Shown here one piece after another: positions 18,048 through 26,885 of a stretch of 64,000 bases of DNA; position 1 is the first letter of the stretch, and each line of letters begins with the position of its first letter. This stretch comes from Methyloprofundus sp. (lineage in GTDB: Bacteria; Pseudomonadota; Gammaproteobacteria; Methylococcales; Methylomonadaceae). The stretch is taken from the NCBI GenBank assembly GCA_012960135.1, contig DUBW01000045.1, forward strand, positions 33,312-97,311, read 5' to 3'. A program made the position numbers and the translations under genes. Below the pieces are notes generated by a model. The model did not search any database. It was given only the letters and a program-made list of their open reading frames with translations, and was not told the origin of the DNA.

Positions 18048-18992
18048 ATGAGTTCACACCCCTGCTGTGTTTATCTTGGTGATGATTTAGCCCGCTATGG
18101 CTTTGCCAACGATCATCCGTTCGGCCCTATGCGCCATCAGGTCTTTGCACAAGAATTCTATCGCCAATCGCTACAGGAAAAAGTCGATATTTTAGTGCCA
18201 CAATCAATAAATCAGAATATCCTGGAATTATTTCACAACCATGAATATGTCGAGCAGGTAAAACAACAATCAATACTGGGCACTGGTTATTTAGATCAGG
18301 GCGACACCCCAGCATTTATAGGCATGTACGAAGCTGCCTCATTCGTGGTAGGGACAGTCTGTGACGCAATAGACCGCATTATGCGCAAGGAATACCAGCG
18401 CTCATTTATCCCCATTGCAGGCTTACATCATGCACGACGGCACATTGCAGCTGGCTTCTGTGTATTTAACGATTGTGGTGTGGCTGTCGAATACCTGCGC
18501 CACCAGCATAATATTCAGCGCATTGCCTATGTTGATATCGATGCCCATCATGGCGACGGGGTATTCTACAGCTTTGAAGATGACCCTGAGCTTATCTTTG
18601 CTGACCTGCATGAAGATGGCCACTTCCTATACCCGGGTACAGGTGCGGCAACGGAAACAGGTAAAGGCAAAGCCATCGGCACAAAACTCAATATCCCCAT
18701 GCCACCCCATGCAGATGATAATGCTTTTATGCAGGCATGGGAATCTGTTGAAGAGTTCTTATTAAAACACGGCGCTGATTTTATTCTTTTGCAGTGTGGA
18801 GCCGATAGTATTAAAGGTGATCCAATTACGCATATGGAATACACTGAACAAGCACATGCGCATGCCACAAAACGACTGAGCGCACTAGCAGACCAACTGT
18901 GCCAGGGTAGATTAATCGCCATGGGCGGCGGTGGCTATAATCACCAGAATATCGCTAAAACCTGGGCAGCAGTAGTGGCAAGTATGGTCTAG
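18048..18992 (+). CDS. Histone-deacetylase-like (AcuC/class II HDAC family) amidohydrolase
   Basis: A 314-residue arginase/deacetylase-fold protein. It has HHARRHIAAGFCVFND, the zinc-ligand motif DIDAHHGDG at about 165, a second Asp in LLQCGADSIKGDP, and the transition-state Tyr in MGGGGYN. Members deacetylate proteins, polyamines or acetoin-pathway proteins; the real substrate is unknown. It lies 30 bp downstream of the CapD-like gene with an AGGAA ribosome site and may be read from the same transcript. Confidence 0.9.
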   Translation: MSSHPCCVYLGDDLARYGFANDHPFGPMRHQVFAQEFYRQSLQEKVDILVPQSINQNILELFHNHEYVEQVKQQSILGTGYLDQGDTPAFIGMYEAASFVVGTVCDAIDRIMRKEYQRSFIPIAGLHHARRHIAAGFCVFNDCGVAVEYLRHQHNIQRIAYVDIDAHHGDGVFYSFEDDPELIFADLHEDGHFLYPGTGAATETGKGKAIGTKLNIPMPPHADDNAFMQAWESVEEFLLKHGADFILLQCGADSIKGDPITHMEYTEQAHAHATKRLSALADQLCQGRLIAMGGGGYNHQNIAKTWAAVVASMV

Positions 18993-19121
18993 CAATAATA
19001 TAGCACACAACTGCTTTGCTATATAGTTACAGAAAAAAGCTAACGCTTTTTTACTCCCTGTATTTTACTGAAATCGTTATAGAAGGTTTATACCTCACAC
19101 ATCAAATAATGAGAATTGATA

Positions 19122-19730
19122 ATGAAACAACTACATAGAAAAGACTTATTCGGCTGGTCGGAATTTAATCAGGAGCGAAACCTGGATTTTCACAGTGTGC
19201 TGTGGGTTCGTAAATCGGGTAATGCGTTAATTGATCCCTTGCCTCTGTCAGATCATGACCTAATGCATTTACAATCATTAGGCGGCGCAAGTATTATCAT
19301 TGTTAGCAATAGTGATCATTGCCGTGATGCAGAAAATATTGCAGTACAAACAGGGGCAAAAATTGTCGGCCCGGCAGGGGAGCAAGAGAATTTTCCCATC
19401 GACTGTGATCGCTGGATTGCAGATAATGAGGAAATTGTACCCGGGCTGATCGCATATCAACTCGAAGGCTCAAAAACACCGGGAGAACTCGCTTTAGTTC
19501 TAGAAAATAGTACACTCATAACAGGCGATTTAATCCGCTCGCATATTGCCGGTGAATTATGCCTGCTACCCACTGCAAAACTAAGTGACCTTGCTCTAGC
19601 TCATAAATCATTAGCTCGACTTGCCGATTTACCAAGCATTGATACCGTATTAACCGGTGATGGCTGGCCGGTTTTTAAGCATGGAAATGCCGCTTTACAG
19701 CAATTGCTAGAAGCGCAAATGAAACATTAA
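19122..19730 (+). CDS. MBL-fold-like hydrolase family protein
   Basis: A 202-residue protein; the ATG at 19122 follows GAGAATTGATA and is preferred over the TTG at 19116. The layout resembles a degenerate metallo-beta-lactamase subfamily: ALIDPLPL, the SNSDHCRDAE stretch in place of HxHxDH, TPGELALVLENSTLITGDL and VLTGDGWPVF. Most canonical metal ligands are replaced, which seems to be the norm in this subfamily. Function unknown. Its stop overlaps the stop of the convergent ilvA. Confidence 0.6.
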   Translation: MKQLHRKDLFGWSEFNQERNLDFHSVLWVRKSGNALIDPLPLSDHDLMHLQSLGGASIIIVSNSDHCRDAENIAVQTGAKIVGPAGEQENFPIDCDRWIADNEEIVPGLIAYQLEGSKTPGELALVLENSTLITGDLIRSHIAGELCLLPTAKLSDLALAHKSLARLADLPSIDTVLTGDGWPVFKHGNAALQQLLEAQMKH

Positions 19731-21203
19731 ACCTGTCCGCCAGTGAACAGCTGGTATGCAGGGTTGCTAGTTTCCTCAGTATAAACAAAGCCTAAAGTGT
19801 CAAAGCAAAGCTGCCTGCTCGGATTTTTCTAATTGTATACCGATCAATACCTTGCCAAAAGCAGCGCCATGATTCCGGTAATGAAATAAACTGATATTCC
19901 ATTGACTGCCTAAAGAGCTGAGAAAGCGGAGCAATGCACCGGGTCGCTCGGGAAATTGCAGGCTGTAAATTACTTCATTGGTCGCAATGGGGGCGTGACC
20001 ACCCACCATATAACGAACATGCTCTTTAGCCAGTTCATTATGAGTCATATCGATCACGGCAAAGCCATTATCCTGTAACTGACTCATGATCTCCGGCTTA
20101 TCCGTTTCTATCCCGCTACTGGAAATACCAGCAAATATTTGCGCCGATCCAGCATCAAAGTAGCGATAATTAAACTCGGTAATACTGCGCTTACCTAATA
20201 GCTTGCAAAAAGCCAGAAAACTACCTGGCTGCTCGGGAATAGTCACTGCCAATAATATTTCCCGATGTTCACCAACTTGAGTTCGTTCAGCCACATAGCG
20301 CAAGCGATCAAAATTTATATTCGCGCCGCTCTCAATCGCCACTAGTGCTTTATCGGCAATCCCTTCTCTTTCAATATATTTCTTTAAGCCGGCTACAGCA
20401 AGTGCACCTGCAGGCTCAGAAACCGATCGGGTATCATCAAAAATATCCTTGATGGCGGCGCAAATCTCATCGGTATTGACGGTAATTACTTCATCTACAA
20501 ACAGTCTCGCCAGACGAAATGTCTCCTTACCAACCTGCTTTAAGGTTACGCGCTTATTCGCTTTTAGCGCCTGATTTAAACAATCGGCATCATCAGGTTC
20601 GACTCCGATAATCTTAATATCAGGATGGACAAATTTTGCATACACCGCTATCCCGGAGATTAAACCACCACCGACCGGAACAAAAATAGCGTCTATGACA
20701 TCCGTTTTCTGGCGCAGTATTTCCATCACTACAGTGCCTTGCCCGGCTATGACATCCGGGTCATCAAAAGGATGCACAAAGGTCATGTTTTTTTTGTTTT
20801 TCTAGTTCTCTGGCATGTGTATAAGCATCATCAAATGAATCACCAAACAAGACTACTTTCGCTCCCCAGGAGCGCACCGAATTCACTTTAATTTCCGGGG
20901 TTGTTTTAGGCATGACAATCAGAGCATTAATACCCAGCTTGTTGGATGACAAGGCTACACCTTGCGCATGATTTCCCGCAGATGCAGCAATAACACCCTG
21001 CCGTTTTTCCTGCTCACTGAGAAAGACTATTTTGTTATACGCACCACGTAATTTAAAAGAGAAAACCGGTTGCAGGTCTTCCCGTTTCAAGTAGACCTCA
21101 TTATTAAAGCGCTTGGATAAGGCAGGCGCGTAATCCAGCGGGCTTTCTGCTGCAACATCATACACTTTAGCGCGTAATATTTTTCTATGTATTTTTGGCT
21201 CAT
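19727..21203 (-). pseudogene. ilvA: Threonine dehydratase (biosynthetic), three frameshifts
   Basis: Two ORF-track entries (20764-21165 and 19800-20786) are parts of one IlvA, a PLP enzyme making 2-oxobutanoate for isoleucine. The KREDLQPVFSFKLRGAYNK lysine site, the glycine loop and two C-terminal ACT-like regulatory domains are present. Three single-base homopolymer changes break it. The ATG at 21203 reads MSQKYIEK and joins ILRAKVYDVA only if the T5 run at 21180-21184 gains one base. The T8 run at 20788-20795 has one base too many. The A3 run at 19802-19804 has one too many, after which the true tail LDTLGFVYTEETSNPAYQLF reads to a stop at 19727. Correcting all three restores 491 codons. 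It is a pseudogene or an assembly artefact. Confidence 0.85.
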
Positions 21204-21309
21204 TAGTTAAGGTGATACAATCTCATATTCTTTAGTTTACAACGTAATACCCAATAACCAGGTAAATATCATGCTATTTTTCTATGCATTAAATCGTAAC
21301 CCGCATAAA

Positions 21310-21904
21310 TAATACTAAAATACAGCATATTTCCTGTGTCATCATCGATAAAAATGCAGCGGCAACGCTGAACCAGGCGCTAGATGCTTTAGTCAATTTT
21401 ACAGACATTGTTATCTACAGTAATGGTTCCACAGATAGCACCGAAGATATTGCACTCAACTATGCAAATGTAAATCTGGTGCAAGGTGAATTTATCGGGT
21501 TTGGTCCGAGCAAAACAAGGCAGCTACCTATGCTAAAAATAATTGGATACTATCTTTCGTGAGAACTACTATCAGTCGATAAACATTAAGTATTGCTGGG
21601 GCAAGGACATATTATCCAGAATCTATAATAAGAACAAACCTGCCTTTACTGATAAAGAAGTGCATGAAAGTATCTTTACCGATGGCTTTAATATTAGTCC
21701 TATTGAGCGTCTTATAAAACATTGTCCCTATTCCATGATGAGCGATTTCATTATCAAACTGGATCGATACTCCACTTTGTATGCAAAGGACAATGTTGGT
21801 ACAAAACCAGCTACCCCGGCTTACTGACCGCCTTCTCTCATATAGCTATGCCGCTTTATAAGCATATGAAGTTATATGAAATGAACAAACCACTGGACTC
21901 ATGA
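21310..21904 (+). pseudogene. LgtF/WaaE-like family 2 glycosyltransferase, decayed
   Basis: An N-terminal GT-A fragment reads SCVIIDKNAAATLNQAL, followed by IVIYSNGSTDSTEDIA and GFGPSK, then shifts frame (KAATYAKNNWILSF) and lacks the DxD region. The C-terminal part survives in another frame: KYCWGKDILSRIYNK, FTDKEVHESIF and MMSDFIIKLDRYSTLYAK, which match the tail of LPS-core glucosyltransferases of the LgtF/WaaE type. At least two frameshifts and an internal deletion are needed to explain it. The ORF at 21543 is not an independent gene. Confidence 0.8.
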
Positions 21905-22088
21905 ATATATTATTGACGAGGCACGACAAAATTGGCGATTTTATAACCATTTTGCCAATGTTAAAGACGGGCAACAATCATTGATTCAGAAAAACAGGTC
22001 CACTTTGAAGTAGCGCAAAATTATGGGCAAGACTTTTACCAAATCGTAGAGAACAAACTAATCACGCTGTGTAGTAAACCTTCAGTAT
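21901..22088 (+). pseudogene. Family 9 glycosyltransferase (heptosyltransferase-like) N-terminal relic
   Basis: The ATG at 21901 begins MNILLTRHDKIGDFITILPMLK, the classic start of GT9 heptosyltransferases, and stops after 27 residues. A second open piece (QVHFEVAQNYGQDFYQIVE) follows in another frame and ends shortly before gmhA. I cannot assign it confidently; it may belong to the next dead gene. The position directly upstream of the heptose synthesis genes fits a former core-LPS operon. Confidence 0.65.
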
Positions 22089-22124
22089 AATATTCACACC
22101 CGACAATAAACAACCGAGATTCTA

Positions 22125-22700
22125 ATGCCGACAGCAGCCAACGATTTTTCTGATGTTATTCAGGAACACCAGCAAGTTTTTAGTCAATTATCTGGCTACT
22201 CGCCACTGATTACTGCCGCATCCAAGCTGATTATCAGCACCCTGATATCCGGTCACAAAATCCTGCTCTGTGGTAACGGCGGTAGTGCCGCTGATTGTCA
22301 GCATTTTGCTGCTGAACTGGTTATTCGCTACCATAAAAATCGCCGCGCCTATCCAGCTATTGCCCTAACTACCGACACTTCGATCCTGACCGCGCATCCC
22401 AATGACTTTAGCTTTGATAGCTTGTTTTCCCGCCAGGTAGAAGCACTGGGTTCTGAAGGTGACTGTTTGATTGCATTTTCAACTTCAGGTAATAGTGAAA
22501 ATATTATTCAGGCGAGCATCAGTGCCAAACAGCAAAACATGTCGGTTATTGGTTTAATGGGAGGAGATGGTGGCCGCTTAAAGCCTCTGGTGGATATGCC
22601 TATTATTGTTCCATCAACCACCACAGCCCGTATTCAAGAAGCGCATATGCTGATTTACCACTGGTGGTGCGAAATGCTCGACGAGGTTGCAGATGATTAG
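22125..22700 (+). CDS. gmhA: Sedoheptulose-7-phosphate isomerase
   Basis: A 191-residue SIS-domain protein. It has LLCGNGGSAADCQHFAAELV near residue 46, FSTSGNSENIIQA with the sugar-phosphate-binding SIS motif, and ARIQEAHMLIYHWWCEML with the conserved zinc/catalytic His and Glu residues. It converts sedoheptulose 7-P to D-glycero-D-manno-heptose 7-P, the first step of ADP-heptose synthesis. The start of hldE overlaps its end by 8 nt. Confidence 0.94.
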   Translation: MPTAANDFSDVIQEHQQVFSQLSGYSPLITAASKLIISTLISGHKILLCGNGGSAADCQHFAAELVIRYHKNRRAYPAIALTTDTSILTAHPNDFSFDSLFSRQVEALGSEGDCLIAFSTSGNSENIIQASISAKQQNMSVIGLMGGDGGRLKPLVDMPIIVPSTTTARIQEAHMLIYHWWCEMLDEVADD

Positions 22701-24114
22701 TGAAATCCCGGGCTTTAAAGGCTTAAATATTCTGGTCGTCGGTGACCTGATGCTCGATTATTACTGGTCTGGACAAACCACTCGCGTATCCCCGGAAGCA
22801 CCTGTACCTATCGTTAAGGTAGGCAAGAAAGAAGCGCGTGCCGGTGGAGCCGGTAATGTCGCTTTAAATATTGCTTCCTTAGCTGCCAATGTAACACTAT
22901 TAGGCATCGTTGGTGATGATAATGAAGCCCTAGAGTTGCAGAATTTACTGGAAAAAAAAGGCGTGATGTGTGATTTCATTACCAGCAATCATGCGCCTAC
23001 GACGTGCAAATTACGCATAGTTGCCCAACACCAGCAGCTGATCCGCCTGGATTTTGAGGAGTCGTTAATTGATTTCGACTATTCAGAATTATTGGCTCAT
23101 TATAAAAAAGCCCTGGCAACAGCTGATGTGGTTATCTTCTCGGACTATGCCAAAGGCGTTTTAGAGCATATTCCACAATTACTTGAACTCGCCAATAAAC
23201 ACGGTGTAAAAAGCTTTGTAGATCCTAAAGGCACTGATTTCTCTCGTTATCAGGGTGCGACTTTAATTACCCCTAACCGCGCTGAATTTCAGGCAGTGGT
23301 GGGTGTCTGCAATGATAGTGAGCAAATTATCAGCAAAGGGCAAGCCCTACTCGCGCAACACAATATTGAGGCCTTGCTGGTTACCTTAAGTGAACATGGT
23401 ATGGCATTAATTAAACAGTCATCCAGCCATTTTCTACCCACCCATGCGCGTGAAGTCTTCGATGTGACTGGCGCCGGAGATACCGTGATAGCCAGTATGG
23501 CATTAGGTGTTGCCTCTGGCCTAGGCTTACAACATGCCATGCACCTGGCTAATATGGCTGCAGGGATAGTGGTCGGTAAATTTGGCACATCGACTGTTTC
23601 CAGCCATGAACTGAATCGCGCATTACATGGCGATAAGGAAAATATTAGTGGCGTAGTGACAGAAGATGAATTGCTCAATGAAATCAACTTTGCCCAGCAA
23701 AGTGGTGAAAAAGTGGTGATGACCAATGGCTGCTTTGATATTCTCCATGCCGGACATGTCGCCTATCTTGAACAAGCCAGGCTACTAGGTGATCGTCTGG
23801 TAGTTGCCATCAATTCTGATGCATCGGTACAGCAATTAAAAGGCAAATCACGCCCGATTAATAAATTGGCAGACCGTATGACGATTATCGCAGCACTCGG
23901 GTGCGTGGATTGGGTGATTCCATTCTTTGAAGAGACACCTGAACGTATTTATAATAAATTTTTGCCCGATGTACTGGTAAAAGGTGGCGACTATAAGCCC
24001 GAAGATGTAGTCGGGGGAGAAGCCGTAATCAAGGCAGGCGGCAAAGTAAAAATCCTGGATTTTGTCGATGGCAAATCTACCACGACAACCATAGAACGTA
24101 TTAAAAACCAGTAA
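22693..24114 (+). CDS. hldE: Bifunctional heptose-7-phosphate kinase / heptose-1-phosphate adenylyltransferase
   Basis: A 473-residue two-domain protein; GAGG six bases before the ATG at 22693 decides against the TTG at 22687. The N-terminal PfkB-type kinase has [10 protein letters not shown] and the catalytic [12 protein letters not shown]. The C-terminal cytidylyltransferase-fold domain has [16 protein letters not shown] (HxGH) and KGKSRPIN. It phosphorylates and then adenylates heptose. It is translationally coupled to gmhA; a REP-like pair separates it from hldD. Confidence 0.95.
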   Translation: MISEIPGFKGLNILVVGDLMLDYYWSGQTTRVSPEAPVPIVKVGKKEARAGGAGNVALNIASLAANVTLLGIVGDDNEALELQNLLEKKGVMCDFITSNHAPTTCKLRIVAQHQQLIRLDFEESLIDFDYSELLAHYKKALATADVVIFSDYAKGVLEHIPQLLELANKHGVKSFVDPKGTDFSRYQGATLITPNRAEFQAVVGVCNDSEQIISKGQALLAQHNIEALLVTLSEHGMALIKQSSSHFLPTHAREVFDVTGAGDTVIASMALGVASGLGLQHAMHLANMAAGIVVGKFGTSTVSSHELNRALHGDKENISGVVTEDELLNEINFAQQSGEKVVMTNGCFDILHAGHVAYLEQARLLGDRLVVAINSDASVQQLKGKSRPINKLADRMTIIAALGCVDWVIPFFEETPERIYNKFLPDVLVKGGDYKPEDVVGGEAVIKAGGKVKILDFVDGKSTTTTIERIKNQ

Positions 24115-24124
24115 AACATATTAA

Positions 24125-24185
24125 TGTAGGTCGCGGTTTTAACCCGCCACTAATAAGCAGTAGCGGGTTAAAACCACGACCTACA
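24125..24185. repeat. Paired inverted repeat (tgtaggtcg..cgacctaca)
   Basis: Two mirror-image arms, tgtaggtcgcggttttaac and gttaaaaccacgaccta ca, each containing 'cggttttaacccgc', flank a short spacer. The organisation is like the GTAGAGCGGACT units but the sequence is a distinct family. It lies between hldE and hldD and may modulate transcript stability or end transcription. Confidence 0.75.
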
Positions 24186-24233
24186 ACTCTGTACATATTT
24201 TTTCTAACACGCATAACACCAAGGCTAATACCC

Positions 24234-25178
24234 ATGATTATTGTCACAGGCGGCGCTGGATTTATCGGCAGCAATATTGTTAAAACCCTCAATCAGCAAG
24301 GACGCACAGATATTATTATTGTTGATGATCTAACCGATGGGACAAAATTCCGCAATATTGTGGACTGTGATATTGCCGATTACTGGGATCAAGACGATTT
24401 TCTTAGCAGAATCCAGACCAAGACTGGCTTACCTAATATAGATGTAATTTTTCATGAAGGTGCCTGCTCCTCAACAACAGAGTGGGATGGAAAATACATG
24501 ATGCAGAATAATTATGAGTTCTCCAAAAGCTTATTACACTACTGCCTGGATCACTCTATCGCCTTTATTTATGCCTCCTCTGCCGCAACCTATGGTACCA
24601 CCAAACAGTTTACTGAGAGCCCTGAATATGAAGGCCCGCTCAATGTCTATGGCTATTCAAAATGGCAGTTTGATCAATATGTGCGCAACCTAAATTTAGG
24701 TAACCAAAGCCAGGTTGTAGGGTTACGCTATTTTAATGTTTACGGTCCCAGAGAACAGCATAAAGGCAGTATGGCCAGTGTTGCTTTTCACCTACATAAT
24801 CAATTACTCAACGGTGAAAGTCCCAAGCTTTTTAAAGGCTGTGATGGTTATGAAGATGGTGGGCAGTTGCGTGATTTTATCTATATCGATGATGTTGTCG
24901 CTGTTAACCTCTGGCTGTTTAAAAATCCTCAGGTCAATGGCATTTTTAATGTCGGTACCGGCAACGCTCAATCATTTAAAGATGTTGCCGATGCCGTTAT
25001 AGAATTCCACCAGAAAGGCCAGATTGAATATATTCCTTTTCCTGAGCATCTAAAAGGCAGCTATCAAAGTTATACTCAAGCAGATATGAATAAGCTGCGT
25101 GAGGCTGGTTATAATGCTTCATTTAAAACAGTACAGGAAGGGGTTGCCTTGTATTTGGCGTGGTTGAGCAGAGATTAA
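24234..25178 (+). CDS. hldD: ADP-L-glycero-D-manno-heptose-6-epimerase
   Basis: A 314-residue SDR epimerase. It has [33 protein letters not shown] typical of RfaD/Hld[10 protein letters not shown], and the [12 protein letters not shown] Tyr-Lys pair. It epimerises ADP-D-glycero-heptose at C6 to give the donor used for LPS inner core. It completes the gmhA-hldE-hldD set. Confidence 0.95.
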   Translation: MIIVTGGAGFIGSNIVKTLNQQGRTDIIIVDDLTDGTKFRNIVDCDIADYWDQDDFLSRIQTKTGLPNIDVIFHEGACSSTTEWDGKYMMQNNYEFSKSLLHYCLDHSIAFIYASSAATYGTTKQFTESPEYEGPLNVYGYSKWQFDQYVRNLNLGNQSQVVGLRYFNVYGPREQHKGSMASVAFHLHNQLLNGESPKLFKGCDGYEDGGQLRDFIYIDDVVAVNLWLFKNPQVNGIFNVGTGNAQSFKDVADAVIEFHQKGQIEYIPFPEHLKGSYQSYTQADMNKLREAGYNASFKTVQEGVALYLAWLSRD

Positions 25179-25409
25179 GAAGATAGATAAATTTATTCCA
25201 TTTTACTCAGGCTTTACTAAAATATATTACCGTCTTTCACTGTAATGATTTATTCACACCTTTGAATAGCATTTTTTTGTTTCCCAGGATTAAAGTTTAT
25301 CCCGGTCTGGCGATAGGATAAGATGTGCTCTGGGCTGAATTATAAACATACCTAAAAACGCTATATTGCCTAAACTCACTATGACTTCTCTTCATTCATT
25401 TACGCACTA

Positions 25410-26627
25410 ATGCAAAAAAAGCAGGCTATTCTTTGGCTTACCTCTAGCTACCCCCGCTATGAACAGGATAGCGCCTCTATTTTTCTGCGCTATCTGGCAG
25501 AAACTATCGATAATAAAATTTTTGATTTGCATATTTTATCACCTGATAATCAATATGTAGATGGCTCACTGTATTCACCAGCCATTTTTTTACACTATTT
25601 TAAATACTTTATACCGCGCGATTTACAAAAACTAGCGTATGGGTCGGGAATCCTGCCTAATTTAAAAGCTAACCCATTGTTATTTATGCAGGTTCCTTTT
25701 TTCCTTATCAGTCAGTTTATTGCCTGCTACAAACTGGTAAAACAACTCAAACCGGCGCTTATTCATGCACACTGGGTGTTTCCACAAGGGACCATCGCAA
25801 GCGTAATCGGCCGACTAACTAAAACACCGGTAATCATTACTGCTCATGGCGGGGATGCATTTGCACTACAGGGATCACTACTTAGCAGAATCAAACTGTG
25901 GAGTTTAAAAAATTGCTCAGCCTGGACCAGTAATACCGTTGCCACAGCCAATGCACTCTGGGCTGATATTTCTCAGCCTGCCATTATCCCCATGGGAATT
26001 GATTGCCAGCAATTTAGTTCCGGAAATGCTGAGTTACTACGCTCTAAATTACCTAAAGATACCGTTACCTTATTATTTGTCGGGCGTTTAGTTAAGAAAA
26101 AGGGGGTGGCAGATTTGTTAAGCGCCTATGCTTTATTTTCAGACACACAAAAAAAGAAGACTCAGTTATGGATAATTGGCGATGGCTCAGAAAGAAAGGC
26201 ATTAAAACAACTCTGTCAGTCATTAGGCTTAGATAATCAGGTCACTTTCTGGGGTAAGCTTGCCAACCAGCAATTGCCCGACTATTACGCCGCCGCCGAT
26301 ATTTTTATTGCCCCTTCTATCACGGATGCATCAGGAGACACCGAAGGTCAGGGCGTTACTTTAGTAGAAGCAATGGCCAGTGGCACGGCAATTATAAGCA
26401 CTACTACCGGCGGCATTAGTGAGGTGATTGAGCATCAGCATAGCGGAATATTGGTTACTCCCCAGGCACCATTAGAACTTAAATCTGCAATGCTGCAACT
26501 TTTAGAAGATAAAAATCTGCGTAAAAAAATGGCTGAACAAGGAAAAAAATCTGCACAAAAGTATGCCTGGTCACGGGTGGGGGCTAGCTTTCAGGCTCTT
26601 TATAATCAGGTAAGGATAGACAGTTAG
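25410..26627 (+). CDS. Family 4 glycosyltransferase
   Basis: A 405-residue GT-B enzyme. The N-terminal half contains ITAHGGDAFAL after HAHWVFPQGTIAS. The C-terminal half carries LLFVGRLVKKKGVADLL (donor-binding lysines), WIIGDGSERKAL and the GT4 EX7E-like region GQGVTLVEAMASGTAIIST. It transfers a sugar from an activated donor during LPS or exopolysaccharide synthesis. It follows hldD after a 231-bp gap in which I see no gene. Confidence 0.85.
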   Translation: MQKKQAILWLTSSYPRYEQDSASIFLRYLAETIDNKIFDLHILSPDNQYVDGSLYSPAIFLHYFKYFIPRDLQKLAYGSGILPNLKANPLLFMQVPFFLISQFIACYKLVKQLKPALIHAHWVFPQGTIASVIGRLTKTPVIITAHGGDAFALQGSLLSRIKLWSLKNCSAWTSNTVATANALWADISQPAIIPMGIDCQQFSSGNAELLRSKLPKDTVTLLFVGRLVKKKGVADLLSAYALFSDTQKKKTQLWIIGDGSERKALKQLCQSLGLDNQVTFWGKLANQQLPDYYAAADIFIAPSITDASGDTEGQGVTLVEAMASGTAIISTTTGGISEVIEHQHSGILVTPQAPLELKSAMLQLLEDKNLRKKMAEQGKKSAQKYAWSRVGASFQALYNQVRIDS

Positions 26628-26674
26628 ATTTCTTACTTCTGATTTTTTGCTGGGCACTGTGCAAGAAACACCAG

Positions 26675-26842
26675 ATGACCAGAAAACTGAATTTTCAAGA
26701 AATTACGCTACCCGTTACAGATGGGCTTATTGCAATGCTTGCAAAACGTCACTTAGTTCCTGTCTTAACAATTAATACACATTTTGATCATTTGTCAGTA
26801 ATTGTTATTAATCTAGCAATCGACAAGCACCACAAACTGTAG
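26675..26842 (+). pseudogene. C-terminal relic of a VapC-like PIN-domain toxin
   Basis: A 55-residue reading frame (ATG to TAG) too short for the track. LPVTDGLIAMLAKRHLVPV followed by LTINTHFDHL matches the end of PIN domains, where the second conserved Asp and the final D/H-F motif lie. The first half, with the initial catalytic Asp, is missing and no antitoxin is visible. The match is short, so confidence is limited. Confidence 0.45.
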
Positions 26843-26885
26843 AGTTCACTTTTAGTTTTTCCTGCACACACTGCAGATTATTTCA

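Noticed and set aside
20788-20795. Programmed frameshifting on the A8 run of ilvA
   Set aside because: Two further frameshifts in the same gene have no slippery-site logic, so decay or assembly error explains all three more simply.
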